Source: Oscillospiraceae bacterium
Lineage (GTDB): Bacteria; Bacillota; Clostridia; Oscillospirales; Acutalibacteraceae
Direction of reading: 5' to 3'
NCBI GenBank assembly: GCA_015066175.1
Contig: SVOW01000004.1
Span: 62,001-126,000, forward strand
DNA length: 64,000 nt
Of this stretch, positions 42,062 through 50,372 are shown one piece after another (position 1 is the first letter of the stretch; the number at the start of each line of letters is the position of its first letter). Both the position numbers and the translations under genes were made by a program. Under the pieces are notes generated by a model, which was given only the letters and a program-made list of their open reading frames with translations, did not search any database and was not told the origin of the DNA.

Positions 42062-42376
42062 ATGAGTAAAATAATTGTTCAGCGTTTTGATTATCTTAAA
42101 GGTGCTATGGATATCGGTGGGGGAGTAAACCCTTTTTACGGCTCTGCACCTATCGGAAACAAAACAAATATTACTGACGACAGCTTTCGTTACTGCGTGA
42201 GAATCGCAAAGCACGATGAAGATAATGTTGTGCGTGCAGAATATGCAGTTACATATAAGGCTCTGGGCGAAGTTGAAAAAGAAAAAATCGTATCAAAGGA
42301 TTTTGATTTTTCTCCTGAAGGTAAAGATGAAGCACAGAAATGGCTTGAAGAAGAATACGCAAAGGTAAACGTATGA
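42062..42376 (+). CDS. Hypothetical 104-aa protein
   Basis: A small soluble protein beginning MSKIIVQRFDYLKGAMDIGG, rich in charged residues and lacking signal peptide, membrane segment or metal motif. A GGGVNPFYGSAP turn is the most distinctive segment; the C-terminal half looks like alternating strand and helix ending EAQKWLEEEYAKV. ATG 42062 was taken over a TTG-type start at 42044. It is the first gene behind a consensus promoter and is followed after 1 bp by a pseudouridine synthase gene, so it is probably well expressed. I do not recognise the family. Confidence 0.65.
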   Translation: MSKIIVQRFDYLKGAMDIGGGVNPFYGSAPIGNKTNITDDSFRYCVRIAKHDEDNVVRAEYAVTYKALGEVEKEKIVSKDFDFSPEGKDEAQKWLEEEYAKVNV

Positions 42377-42377
42377 C

Positions 42378-43013
42378 ATGAAAATTCTGTACGAAGATAA
42401 AAATGTTGCGGTTATTGTAAAACCGCCTGAAATACTTTCGCAGTTTTCCGAAAAGGAAGAAAACGCAGTGTCAATTCTGAAAGAAAAAACAGGCAGTGAA
42501 ATTTTCGTTATCAGCCGTCTTGACAGAAATGTGGGCGGAGTGATGGTGTTTGCGAAAAATCAGAAAACTGCCGCAGATTTAACACGTCAGATGCAGTCAG
42601 GTGAATTTAAAAAAGAATACATTGCCGCAGTTTACGGTTGTCCCGAAGAAGATAAGGGTGAATTTCACGATTTGCTTTTTAAAGATTCAAGAAAAAATAA
42701 ATCCTTCGTTGTGAAAAAAGAGCGTAAAGGTGTCAAAAAAGCAAGTCTTGAATATGAAGTGATTGAAAAACGAGATGAAATTTCAATTGTGAAAATTCAT
42801 CTTCACACAGGCAGGACACATCAGATAAGAGTGCAGTTTTCTTCACGTAAAATGCCCCTTGTAGGTGACGGCAAATACGGCGCAAAGGACAATGTGAAAA
42901 ATATGGGGCTTTTCTGCAGAGAAATCTCATTTAAAAATATTGCGACAAAAGAAACTATGACTTTTTCGGCAGAGCCTGAAAATGTTTATCCGTGGAATGA
43001 AAACAGCAGATGA
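42378..43013 (+). CDS. RluA-family pseudouridine synthase
   Basis: Pseudouridine synthases of this family isomerise uridines in rRNA or tRNA. The catalytic aspartate is D49 in SRLDRNVGG, and GRTHQIRVQFSSRKMPLVGD is the typical C-terminal motif. The protein is short (211 aa) and lacks an S4 domain, like RluA/TruC-type enzymes. It is second in an operon, one base after the 104-aa ORF. The following SGNH gene starts 10 bp after its stop. The exact RNA target cannot be read from the sequence. Confidence 0.9.
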   Translation: MKILYEDKNVAVIVKPPEILSQFSEKEENAVSILKEKTGSEIFVISRLDRNVGGVMVFAKNQKTAADLTRQMQSGEFKKEYIAAVYGCPEEDKGEFHDLLFKDSRKNKSFVVKKERKGVKKASLEYEVIEKRDEISIVKIHLHTGRTHQIRVQFSSRKMPLVGDGKYGAKDNVKNMGLFCREISFKNIATKETMTFSAEPENVYPWNENSR

Positions 43014-43023
43014 GGTAATAAAA

Positions 43024-43677
43024 ATGATTTTTGAAAATATGGACAGAATTGTTTTTGCAGGTGACTCTGTTACTGATATGGGCAGTGAGCAGCCTGTAGG
43101 TGAAGGGCTTTTTGATAATGTGGGAAGAAGCTATGTAAGAGTGATTGAAAATATGCTTGCGGTTTATTACCCTGAAATTAAAGTGAGAGTTACAAACTCA
43201 GGTATATCAGGCAACACAAGCCGCGATTTGCTGGGAAGATTTGACAGAGATGTTGTAAATCTCAACCCTGACTGGGTCTCAATCTGCATAGGTATCAACG
43301 ATGTGTGGCGTCAGTTTGACTGCCCTGCAATGCCTGAAATTTGTGTGCTTCCCGATGAATACGAAAAAAATCTTGAAGAAATGATTCTTCGTGTGAAAGA
43401 TAAAGTGAAAGGCATTTTCATTCTCACACCCTATATTATGGAGCCTTTGCGTGAAGATATGATGAGAAAAAGAATGGATGAATATGTTGAAATCTGCAGA
43501 AAACTTGCAGAAAAATACGGCTGTATTTTTGTTGATTTTCAGAAAATGTATGAAGATTATTGCAAAATCCGTCATTCATCATATATCGCGTGGGACAGAA
43601 TTCACCCCAATCAGGTGGGCGCAACATTAATGGCAAAGGAATTTCTTAAAAACTGCGATTTTGACTACAGCAGATAA
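43024..43677 (+). CDS. Cytoplasmic SGNH/GDSL-family esterase
   Basis: Block I IVFAGDSVTDMG places the nucleophile at S15, block II is the G in NSGISGNTSRDLL, block III is ICIGINDVWR, and block V is WDRIHPNQVG with the D/H pair. There is no signal peptide, unlike the esterase at 6284. Relatives include carbohydrate acetyl esterases that deacetylate imported xylo-oligosaccharides. The start was set at ATG 43024 with a GAGGT site 7 bp upstream; the longer frame begins inside the RluA gene. It is third in the operon; the dehydrogenase gene starts 49 bp after its stop. Confidence 0.85.
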   Translation: MIFENMDRIVFAGDSVTDMGSEQPVGEGLFDNVGRSYVRVIENMLAVYYPEIKVRVTNSGISGNTSRDLLGRFDRDVVNLNPDWVSICIGINDVWRQFDCPAMPEICVLPDEYEKNLEEMILRVKDKVKGIFILTPYIMEPLREDMMRKRMDEYVEICRKLAEKYGCIFVDFQKMYEDYCKIRHSSYIAWDRIHPNQVGATLMAKEFLKNCDFDYSR

Positions 43678-43726
43678 TTACACAACAGTTTTGCCCTGTG
43701 CAGAAAAAAGAGAGGTTGTCAGATAA

Positions 43727-44722
43727 ATGAAAATAGCACTTTTTGGCACAAATGAACGTCAGTTTTCAAAAGTTTACACGCCTGAAGTGTTGGAAAAACT
43801 GGGCAGTTATGGTGAGCTTTCGGGAAAAATAAATCATAAAAATCTCAAAGAAAATGCAGAATTTCTCAAAGATTGTGAAATTGCTTTTTCAACATGGGGT
43901 ATGCCGTGCTTCACAAAGGAAGAAATTGCAAAATATATGCCCAATCTTAAAGCTGTTTTTTATTCAGCAGGCACAGTGCAGTATTTTGCAAGACCTTTTC
44001 TTGAAAGCGGAGTGAAAATTTTCAGCGCATTTGCCGCAAACGCAGTGCCTGTTGCAGAATATACTTTTGCTCAGATAACACTTGCCGCAAAAGGTTATTT
44101 CCAATCTGCAAAAAGTTACCGCCTGCTTCCTTTACGTGCACTTGCCCATGCCAATTCCGCAACAGGCAATTTCGGCTGCAAGGTGGGTCTTGTGGGACTT
44201 GGTGCAATAGGAAAAATGGTGGCAGAAAAACTGAAAGACCTTGATGTGGAAGTTTATGCCTGCGACCCCTTTGTGCCTGAAGAAACAGCAAAAGAATTGG
44301 GTGTTACCCTTGTTGATATGGAAACTCTTTTCAGTGAATGTGACGTTATCAGCAACCACCTTGCCAATAAACCTGAACTTAAAAATATTTTCGACGGAAA
44401 ACTTTTCAAAAAAATGAAGAAAAATGCAACTTTCATCAACACAGGCAGGGGAGCACAGGTTAAAGAATTTGCCCTTGCAATGTGGCTTCTCCGTCATCCG
44501 TCAGGAACGGTTGTTGCTGATGTTATCAAGGATGAATTGTGTCCGTATATCTGTCCCCTTTTCTGGTGCCGTAATGCAATTCTCACTCCGCACATTGCAG
44601 GAAGCACAGGCAAAGAACCACAGCGAATGGCTTATTATATGATGGAAGAAATGGAAAGATTCAATTCAGGGGAAGACACAAAATATGAAGTCACCCTTCA
44701 GTCTCTTGAAAAGATGGCATGA
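43727..44722 (+). CDS. D-isomer-specific 2-hydroxyacid dehydrogenase family protein
   Basis: The NAD-binding motif G157-L-G159-A-I-G162 lies in GLVGLGAIGKM, followed by the acidic residue of the second strand (YACDPF), the FINTGRGAQVKE motif and the LTPHIAGSTG catalytic-His segment. The N-terminal catalytic lobe is divergent. Such enzymes reduce 2-keto acids to D-2-hydroxy acids or oxidise sugar acids. Its length (331 aa) is normal. An AGAGAGG site lies 14 bp upstream of ATG and a closer GGTTG is also present. It may be co-expressed with the esterase just upstream, which would fit a sugar-acid pathway, but the substrate is unknown. Confidence 0.85.
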   Translation: MKIALFGTNERQFSKVYTPEVLEKLGSYGELSGKINHKNLKENAEFLKDCEIAFSTWGMPCFTKEEIAKYMPNLKAVFYSAGTVQYFARPFLESGVKIFSAFAANAVPVAEYTFAQITLAAKGYFQSAKSYRLLPLRALAHANSATGNFGCKVGLVGLGAIGKMVAEKLKDLDVEVYACDPFVPEETAKELGVTLVDMETLFSECDVISNHLANKPELKNIFDGKLFKKMKKNATFINTGRGAQVKEFALAMWLLRHPSGTVVADVIKDELCPYICPLFWCRNAILTPHIAGSTGKEPQRMAYYMMEEMERFNSGEDTKYEVTLQSLEKMA

Positions 44723-44824
44723 CAGTGTGTAACTCGCCGAGTTGTACTAGACTTTGTATGAGAAATAAAGTAGAATTTACAAAAAAGAAAGTATAGATAA
44801 AATGGTGTAAAAGGAGAAATAAAT

Positions 44825-45541
44825 ATGGCTATTATCAATTGTCCTGAATGCGGAAAAGAAATATCTGATACAATAGAAAGTTGTATTCATTGTGGCTTTG
44901 TACTTAAAAAAGAAGATAAAAAAACAACTGATGAGGCACCGGAAAAATCTGATGTTCCTGAACCCACAAAGCCATATTATTATGAAGAAGATGGGAAATC
45001 CAGAGGTGGTTGCGGAAAGACTGCGCTTATTGTTTTGGCGATAGTCGGCGTGTTGTCAATTATTTTATTTGCGTGTGTAATGGTTACACCGACGTCTACA
45101 ATATCAACATCACAATCAACTACTCCTGTGGAGAAAGAAGTAAAGGTAATTGATACGGCAACAGGCATAATAGGAATTCTTGAGGATGACAAAAAGAATT
45201 CTGTGGCAGCAAAAGAAAAATACGGGCCTTACCGTTTAAGAATAGAACTTCCTTGCACAATTGATTATATTAATGAGAATTATGTCAGAATAGAATACGA
45301 GGACGTTTCCATAAATGTATCGGATGAAAATGACCAATATCTGTATACGTCAGATTTGCGGGTTTGTGCTTATTATGAAGATGATCAGCTTAATTTTGTA
45401 ACGAATCAACTGCAAAGCGGGCAGCAGGTAATTGTAATTGGTGATTATTATTATGTTAATGCAAATACAATATATCTTGAAAACTGTAGTTTTGAGATTG
45501 TTGAAAAGCCTGAACAGATACTTGCTGAAAATTTAAAGTAA
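44825..45541 (+). CDS. Zinc-ribbon membrane protein with OB-like C-terminal domain
   Basis: The protein starts with a zinc ribbon (MAIINCPECGKEI...CIHCG; C6, C9, C20, C23), then a charged linker, one transmembrane helix (ALIVLAIVGVLSIILFACVM), a Thr/Ser linker and a beta-rich domain (IGILEDDKKNSV, YVRIEYEDVSINV, QQVIVIGDYYYVNANTIYLENC) that looks like a small OB-type barrel. The plan is the same as the paralogs at 29-34 kb but the outer domain is unrelated, so this anchor is reused with several domains in the genome. AAAGGAG precedes ATG. A terminator follows at 45625. Confidence 0.65.
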   Translation: MAIINCPECGKEISDTIESCIHCGFVLKKEDKKTTDEAPEKSDVPEPTKPYYYEEDGKSRGGCGKTALIVLAIVGVLSIILFACVMVTPTSTISTSQSTTPVEKEVKVIDTATGIIGILEDDKKNSVAAKEKYGPYRLRIELPCTIDYINENYVRIEYEDVSINVSDENDQYLYTSDLRVCAYYEDDQLNFVTNQLQSGQQVIVIGDYYYVNANTIYLENCSFEIVEKPEQILAENLK

Positions 45542-45624
45542 AGGATTAACAACCTGTATATTGCCGACGCAAAAATGGTTGAAAGCAGATGATTTTTTTA
45601 AAATCAGTAAATCGCTATCTGAAA

Positions 45625-45668
45625 AAAACACATCAGAAGTTTTATTTTTAAACTCCTGATGTGTTTTT
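45625..45668 (+). terminator. Terminator after the OB-type zinc-ribbon gene
   Basis: AAAACACATCAG (45625-45636) pairs with CTGATGTGTTTT (45656-45667), with further AGTTT/AAACT pairing and a T run. Confidence 0.85.
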
Positions 45669-45677
45669 GTTTTTTAT

Positions 45678-45942
45678 AAATTATAATTTGAATGCAAAGT
45701 GCATAGTGCAGAGTGCAAAATTGCGGGTGGGCAAAGCCCACACCCAAACATAATAGCGTCGCAGACCCGAAACTCTGCATTTTGCATTCTGCATTCTACA
45801 CTAAATTATAATTTATAGTTCAATTAAATTTAACATCGTAGGGGCGTCGTTTCGGCGCCCGCGAAATTTTCAGCAGATTTATGACGGAACGGGCAACCCG
45901 TCCTCTACGACACAGCCACAAATGTGCGGTAAATTATAATAT
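45678..45942. repeat. Repeat mosaic C: two cassettes joined by the 12-bp palindrome
   Basis: Exact AAATTATAATTT junctions start at 45678 and 45803, and an 11/12 variant at 45931. The first cassette has GTGCATAGTGCAGAGTGCAA and the matching TGCATTCTGCATTCT inverted arm around a GGGTGGGCAAAGCCCACACCC hairpin. The second is a shortened relative of cassette 2 with GTAGGGGCG and GGAACGGGCAACCCGTCC palindromes. The last junction supplies the stop codon of the oxidoreductase gene. Nothing else is seen in this gap. Confidence 0.88.
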
Positions 45943-47976
45943 TTTCAACGCGCCTGTGGGGCAGACTTCTGCACACTTTTTGCAATCTTTGCAGAATGCG
46001 AGAATTTCGTCACCCTGAAATTCAGGCTTGATTGTTGTTGTGAAACCTCTGCCCACAAGGCCGAGAACGCCTTTTTTCACAACCTCGTCGCAGGTTCTTA
46101 CGCAGAGCGAGCAAAGAATACATTTTGAATTGTTGCGTTCAATTGAAACGAGCTTTCTTTCAGTTTCATGTATATTTTTTTCGCCCTTGAAACGTGCAGG
46201 GTTGATGTCATACCAATTTGCGTATTCAATCAGCTTGCAATCTTTATAATCATGGCAACCGCATTCAAGGCAACGTGATGCTTCTTTCATTGCTTCTTCT
46301 TTTGTGAAGCCAAGGGTTATTTCTTTAAAATCGTTCTTTCTTTCATCTGCACTTCTTACAGGCATTTTTGCACGTGAGATTTTTTCTTTATCTGCAAACA
46401 TTTCCGCAGTAACTTCTTTTTCAGAAACAAAAGGCTTTCTGTAAGGAATTTCCATGCCCAGAAGGTAGCCGTCAATTACTTTTGATGCTTTTTCAGCTTC
46501 GCCGATTGCTGCAATTGCAATTGATGCGCCTTTGTTTGTGGCATCGCCAACAGCAAAAACGTTTTCGATGTTTGTTCTGAAAGTTCTTTCATCAGCAGAA
46601 ATTATGCCTTTTGAATTAAGTTCAATTTCTTCAAACCCTGACACATTCACTTTCTGACCTATTGCCATAATAACTGTGTCAACGTCTATAAATTCAAATT
46701 TTCCTTCAACAGCCACAGGTGAGCGTCTTCCGCTTGAATCAGGCTCGCCCAATTCCATAACCTGAAGTTTGATTTTGTTTGCCTTTCCGTTTTCTCCCAT
46801 GATTTCGTCAGGGTTGGTAAGAAATTTGAAAGTTACGCCTTCTTCTTCAGCTTCTTCGATTTCAATTTTTTCGGCAGGCATTTCGTTTCTTGTTCTTCTG
46901 TAAATCACATAAACTTCTTCTGCACCGAGCCTTACAGCAGTGCGTGCAGCGTCCATTGCTGTGTTACCGCCGCCTACAACTGCAACTTTTTTACCCATAT
47001 TTGTTTCTTCGCCAAGAGCAACTTTTCTCAAAAAACCAATTCCGCCCATAACGCCCTCAAGGTCGTCGCCTTTGCATCTTACAGAAAGGCTCGACCAGGC
47101 ACCTATGGCAACAACAACTGCGTCATAGTCATTTTTTATCTGCTCAAAAGAAATATTCTCGCCGATTTTTACGTTGTTTTTCATTTCAACGCCAAGACAG
47201 GCAATCTGCTCGATTTCTTTATCGAGAACTTTTTTCGGCAATCTGTATTCAGGTATGCCGTAGCGGAGCATTCCGCCCATTTTTTCCATGGCATCAAAAA
47301 TTGTTACGCTGTGACCTTTTATTCTAAGGAAATATGCGGCTGTAAGACCTGCAGGACCACCGCCGATGATTGCAACTTTTTTGCCTGTGTCAGGCTGAAC
47401 TTCTGGTCTGAAAGTGTCTGCTTTCAAATCTTCGTCAGCACAGAACGCCTTTAAATATGCAATAGAAATGGGCTCTTCCACCATCTGCCTTCTGCAGGCA
47501 GTTTCGCAAGGGTGAGGGCACACTCTGCCGATTGAAGCGGGCAGTGGAAGTTTTTCTTTGATAAGCTTTACTGCTTCGTGAAATTTTCCTTCTGCGATAA
47601 GTTTCACATAACCCTGACAATCTGTACCTGCAGGGCAGTTAAGTCTGCAAGGGCCAAGGCAATCGCCTGTGTGGTCGCTCATAAGAAGTTCAAGTGCAAT
47701 TTTTCTTGATTTTTTCACTCTTTCGGAATCGGTGTGAATTACCATTCCTTCCTGCACTTTCTGTGAGCACGCACGCATTAATTTTGGCATACCCTCTGCT
47801 TCAACGGTGCATATTCCGCAAGCACCATAGAGAGCTACGTTTTCATGGTAGCAGAGAGTTGGTATTTCAATGTTATTTTCTTTTGCAGCATTGAGAATAG
47901 TTGAGTTTTTATCAGCAAAAATTTCTTTGCCGTCAATAATCAATCTGACTTTTTCCAATTTCTCCACCCCTTTCAT
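45934..47976 (-). CDS. 2Fe-2S / NfnB-GltD-like / 2x[4Fe-4S] oxidoreductase subunit, candidate Stn-type transhydrogenase
   Basis: Three modules are fused. Residues 8-80 form a NuoG-type 2Fe-2S ferredoxin (C42, C53, C56, C70). Residues about 100-520 are a GltD/NfnB flavoprotein with an N-terminal Cys set (DCLGPCRLNCPAGTDC, GRVCPHPCETAC), an FAD motif IIGGGPAGLTAAY and an NAD(P) motif VVGGGNTAMDAA. The C terminus has two 4Fe-4S clusters (CILCSLCVRTCDE, CKDCKKCAEVCPTGA). There is no H-cluster, so it is not a hydrogenase. With the NuoE- and NuoF-like genes upstream it matches the Sporomusa-type Nfn (Stn) complex that links NADPH, NADH and ferredoxin by flavin bifurcation. Its ATG overlaps the previous stop; a TTG five codons on is an alternative start. 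The stop codon comes from the adjoining repeat. Confidence 0.82.
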   Translation of the reverse strand: MKGVEKLEKVRLIIDGKEIFADKNSTILNAAKENNIEIPTLCYHENVALYGACGICTVEAEGMPKLMRACSQKVQEGMVIHTDSERVKKSRKIALELLMSDHTGDCLGPCRLNCPAGTDCQGYVKLIAEGKFHEAVKLIKEKLPLPASIGRVCPHPCETACRRQMVEEPISIAYLKAFCADEDLKADTFRPEVQPDTGKKVAIIGGGPAGLTAAYFLRIKGHSVTIFDAMEKMGGMLRYGIPEYRLPKKVLDKEIEQIACLGVEMKNNVKIGENISFEQIKNDYDAVVVAIGAWSSLSVRCKGDDLEGVMGGIGFLRKVALGEETNMGKKVAVVGGGNTAMDAARTAVRLGAEEVYVIYRRTRNEMPAEKIEIEEAEEEGVTFKFLTNPDEIMGENGKANKIKLQVMELGEPDSSGRRSPVAVEGKFEFIDVDTVIMAIGQKVNVSGFEEIELNSKGIISADERTFRTNIENVFAVGDATNKGASIAIAAIGEAEKASKVIDGYLLGMEIPYRKPFVSEKEVTAEMFADKEKISRAKMPVRSADERKNDFKEITLGFTKEEAMKEASRCLECGCHDYKDCKLIEYANWYDINPARFKGEKNIHETERKLVSIERNNSKCILCSLCVRTCDEVVKKGVLGLVGRGFTTTIKPEFQGDEILAFCKDCKKCAEVCPTGALKIL

Positions 47977-49718
47977 ATAACTTCAACTGCGCCGAATCTG
48001 CAGGCTGATTTGCATTGTCCGCATTTAATGCACAAGTTGTTGTCAATTTCAAAGGTCTTTTTAATTTCACCTGAAATTGCATTCGCAGGGCATTTTTTAG
48101 AGCAGAGCGAGCAACCAACGCACTTGTCTTTATTAATAGAATAAGTCAATAAATCTGCACATTCTTTTGCAGGGCATCTTTTTTCTTCTATGTGAGAAAC
48201 ATATTCATCTCTGAAATATTTTATTGTGGTCAGCACAGGGTTAGGTGCAGTCTGACCAAGTCCGCAGAGAGCGCCGTCTTTTATGCCGTAGCACAATTCT
48301 TCAAGCAGTTCAATATCTCCGCTTTCGCCTTTACCTGAAACGATTCTTTCCAGAATTTCATACATTCTTTTTGTTCCGATTCTGCAATGCACGCACTTAC
48401 CGCATGATTCCTTTGTGGTGAAATCAAGGAAGAATTTTGCCATATTCACCATGCAGGTGCTGTCGTCCATAACAACCATACCGCCTGAACCCATAATTGC
48501 ACCTGTTGCAGACAGCTCTTTGTAGTCAATAACTGTGTCAAGGAGTTTTTCGGGTATGCAACCACCTGAAGGACCGCCAAGCTGAACAGCTTTGAAATTT
48601 TTGTTATCTTTAATTCCGCCGCCGATGTCAAAAATTACATCGCGTAATGTTTTACCCATGGGAATTTCAACAAGACCGCCGCGTTTTACTTTGCCTGTCA
48701 GAGCAAAAACTTTTGTGCCCTTGCTGTTTTCAGTGCCGAGCCTGCTGAATTCTTCGCCTGAATTGTTAATAATCCAGGCAACGTTTGCGAAAGTTTCAAC
48801 GTTGTTTATATTCGAGGGCTTCAGCCAGTATCCTGCCTGAGCAGGGAAAGGCGGTTTTAATCTTGGCATACCTCTTTCGCCCTCAAGGGATTCAATGAGA
48901 GCAGTTTCTTCACCGCATACAAATGCACCTGCACCTGCTTTGATTCTGAATGTACAGCTGAAAGCTGTGCCGAGAATATTTTTGCCGATAAAGCCTTTTT
49001 CTTCGGCTTGCTTTATAGCGTTTTCAAGCCTTACAATGGCAAGGGGATATTCGGCTCTTACATAAACAATACATTCCTTTGCACCTATGGCATAAGCACC
49101 GATAAGCATACCTTCAATTAAAGTGTGAGGGTCGCTTTCAATAACGGCTCTGTCCATAAATGCCCCCGGGTCGCCTTCGTCAGCATTGCAGATGAGATAT
49201 TTTTCTTTCCCCTCTGACTGCCTTGCAGCATTCCATTTAAACCAGGTGGGGAATCCTGCACCGCCACGACCTGCTAAACCTGAAACTTTAATTTCGTCAA
49301 TAACTTCTTCAGGCGACATTGAGGTGAGCACTTTTTTTATTGCTTCATAACCGCTGTTTTTTATATAATCTTCTATTTTTTCAGGGTTTATTTTACCACA
49401 GTTACGAAGTGCGATTCTCGTCTGTTTTTCAAGGAAAGATTCGTCTTCTGCTGAAATTAAAATATTTTCCACATAGGAAAAATCTTTTTCTTCTACTGCC
49501 TTTACGATGTTTTCAGCGTCTTCTTCTTTTACTTTAACAAGGCGGTGGAGTTTGTTATCGTTATCATAAATATCAACAATCGGCTCTAAAAAGCACATTC
49601 CCACACAGCCTGTTATGGTAAGAATCTGTTTGTCTTCAAGCAGGCTTTCAATGGCAGAATAAACTTTTCCTGCACCTGCAGCAATTCCGCAAGAGCCCTG
49701 ACCTACTGCTATTTTCAT
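47973..49718 (-). CDS. NuoF/HydB-like NADH-binding flavoprotein subunit
   Basis: This is the diaphorase-type subunit of bifurcating complexes. An N-terminal thioredoxin-like 2Fe-2S domain (GSCGIAAG, TGCVGMCFLEP) is followed by the NuoF core with FMN/NADH motifs GRGGAGFPTWFKW, CNADEGDPGAFMDR and GEETALIESLEG. The 4Fe-4S site ESCGKCVHCRIGT comes next, and two C-terminal ferredoxin clusters (CVGCSLCSKKCPANA, CIKCGQCKSACRFGA) end the protein. Length (581 aa) fits HydB/HndC/StnB-type proteins, longer than respiratory NuoF. It overlaps both neighbours by four bases, indicating a tightly coupled operon and a fixed complex. It is cytoplasmic. Confidence 0.92.
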   Translation of the reverse strand: MKIAVGQGSCGIAAGAGKVYSAIESLLEDKQILTITGCVGMCFLEPIVDIYDNDNKLHRLVKVKEEDAENIVKAVEEKDFSYVENILISAEDESFLEKQTRIALRNCGKINPEKIEDYIKNSGYEAIKKVLTSMSPEEVIDEIKVSGLAGRGGAGFPTWFKWNAARQSEGKEKYLICNADEGDPGAFMDRAVIESDPHTLIEGMLIGAYAIGAKECIVYVRAEYPLAIVRLENAIKQAEEKGFIGKNILGTAFSCTFRIKAGAGAFVCGEETALIESLEGERGMPRLKPPFPAQAGYWLKPSNINNVETFANVAWIINNSGEEFSRLGTENSKGTKVFALTGKVKRGGLVEIPMGKTLRDVIFDIGGGIKDNKNFKAVQLGGPSGGCIPEKLLDTVIDYKELSATGAIMGSGGMVVMDDSTCMVNMAKFFLDFTTKESCGKCVHCRIGTKRMYEILERIVSGKGESGDIELLEELCYGIKDGALCGLGQTAPNPVLTTIKYFRDEYVSHIEEKRCPAKECADLLTYSINKDKCVGCSLCSKKCPANAISGEIKKTFEIDNNLCIKCGQCKSACRFGAVEVI

Positions 49719-50203
49719 TGTGCAGCCTCCTTAAGCTCGTTGAGAATTTTTCTCACTTTTTCAGGTGTGAGCGAGCCGTAAGTTTCTTCGTTTATCATCA
49801 TAACGGGTGAAAGGCTGCAGCAGCCCAGGCACGCAACGTTTTTCAGCGTGAAAAGTCCGTCGTCAGTTGTTTCGCCGTCTGAAATTCCAAGCTCGTCTTT
49901 TATAGTTTTTGCGATTTTTTCAGAGCCGTTTACATGGCAGGCAGTGCCCTGACAGAGCATGATAAGATATCTGCCCACAGGACGGAATCTGAACTGTGTA
50001 TAAAAAGTTGCAACCCCCATAACCTTCGCGGGAGTTGAGCCGGTTTCCTCGGCAATGTGATAAATTACATCAGTGGGAAGAAAGCCGTAAATTTCCTGAG
50101 CTTTCTGCAGGATTGTAATAAGACTGCCGGGTATTTTCTTGTATTTTTCAAGCACTTCATCAATAAGTGATAAATCGCTTTTCACGCAATTACATTCACT
50201 CAT
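49715..50203 (-). CDS. NuoE/HydC-like 2Fe-2S subunit
   Basis: This 162-aa thioredoxin-fold subunit carries one 2Fe-2S cluster with ligands in CQGTACHVNGS and CLGCCSLSPV. The segment ETGSTPAKVMGVATFYTQFR is standard for the family. It is the first gene of the three-gene bifurcating oxidoreductase operon and overlaps the NuoF-like start by four bases. The promoter is a TTGATT type at 50229-50257. Family assignment is clear; the specific complex (Stn versus other NuoEF-based enzyme) is decided by the third gene. Confidence 0.93.
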   Translation of the reverse strand: MSECNCVKSDLSLIDEVLEKYKKIPGSLITILQKAQEIYGFLPTDVIYHIAEETGSTPAKVMGVATFYTQFRFRPVGRYLIMLCQGTACHVNGSEKIAKTIKDELGISDGETTDDGLFTLKNVACLGCCSLSPVMMINEETYGSLTPEKVRKILNELKEAAQ

Positions 50204-50228
50204 AAAAACATCTCCTTTTATGCAGATA

Positions 50229-50257
50229 AGTATAGCACTACGAGTTTACAAAATCAA
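50229..50257 (-). promoter_or_regulatory. Promoter of the bifurcating oxidoreductase operon (TTGATT type)
   Basis: Minus-strand TTGATT (50257-50252), 17-bp spacer, TATACT (50234-50229). Confidence 0.6.
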
Positions 50258-50290
50258 TAAGTGTAAAAAATTTTCAGAATTTTTTAAATT

Positions 50291-50342
50291 TTCAATACAT
50301 TTCGAAAAATGTATTGAAAAAATGTATCTACAGTGGTAAAAT
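50291..50342 (+). promoter_or_regulatory. Promoter with an overlapping 10-bp dyad (possible operator)
   Basis: TTGAAA (50314-50319), 17-bp spacer and TAAAAT (50337-50342) form the promoter. The dyad TTCAATACAT (50291-50300) / ATGTATTGAA (50309-50318) overlaps the -35 box, a position typical for a regulator site. Confidence 0.55.
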
Positions 50343-50372
50343 TAAAGTACTAAAAACAAGGAGGATTTTGTT

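Noticed and set aside
44731-44743. Terminator hairpin after the 2-hydroxyacid dehydrogenase gene
   Set aside because: AACTCGCCGAGTT leaves a one-base loop and has no T run, so it is not a convincing terminator.
45934-50203. FeFe-hydrogenase (HydABC) operon
   Set aside because: The large subunit has a GltD/NfnB flavoprotein module where HydA would carry the H-cluster cysteines, so it is not a hydrogenase.
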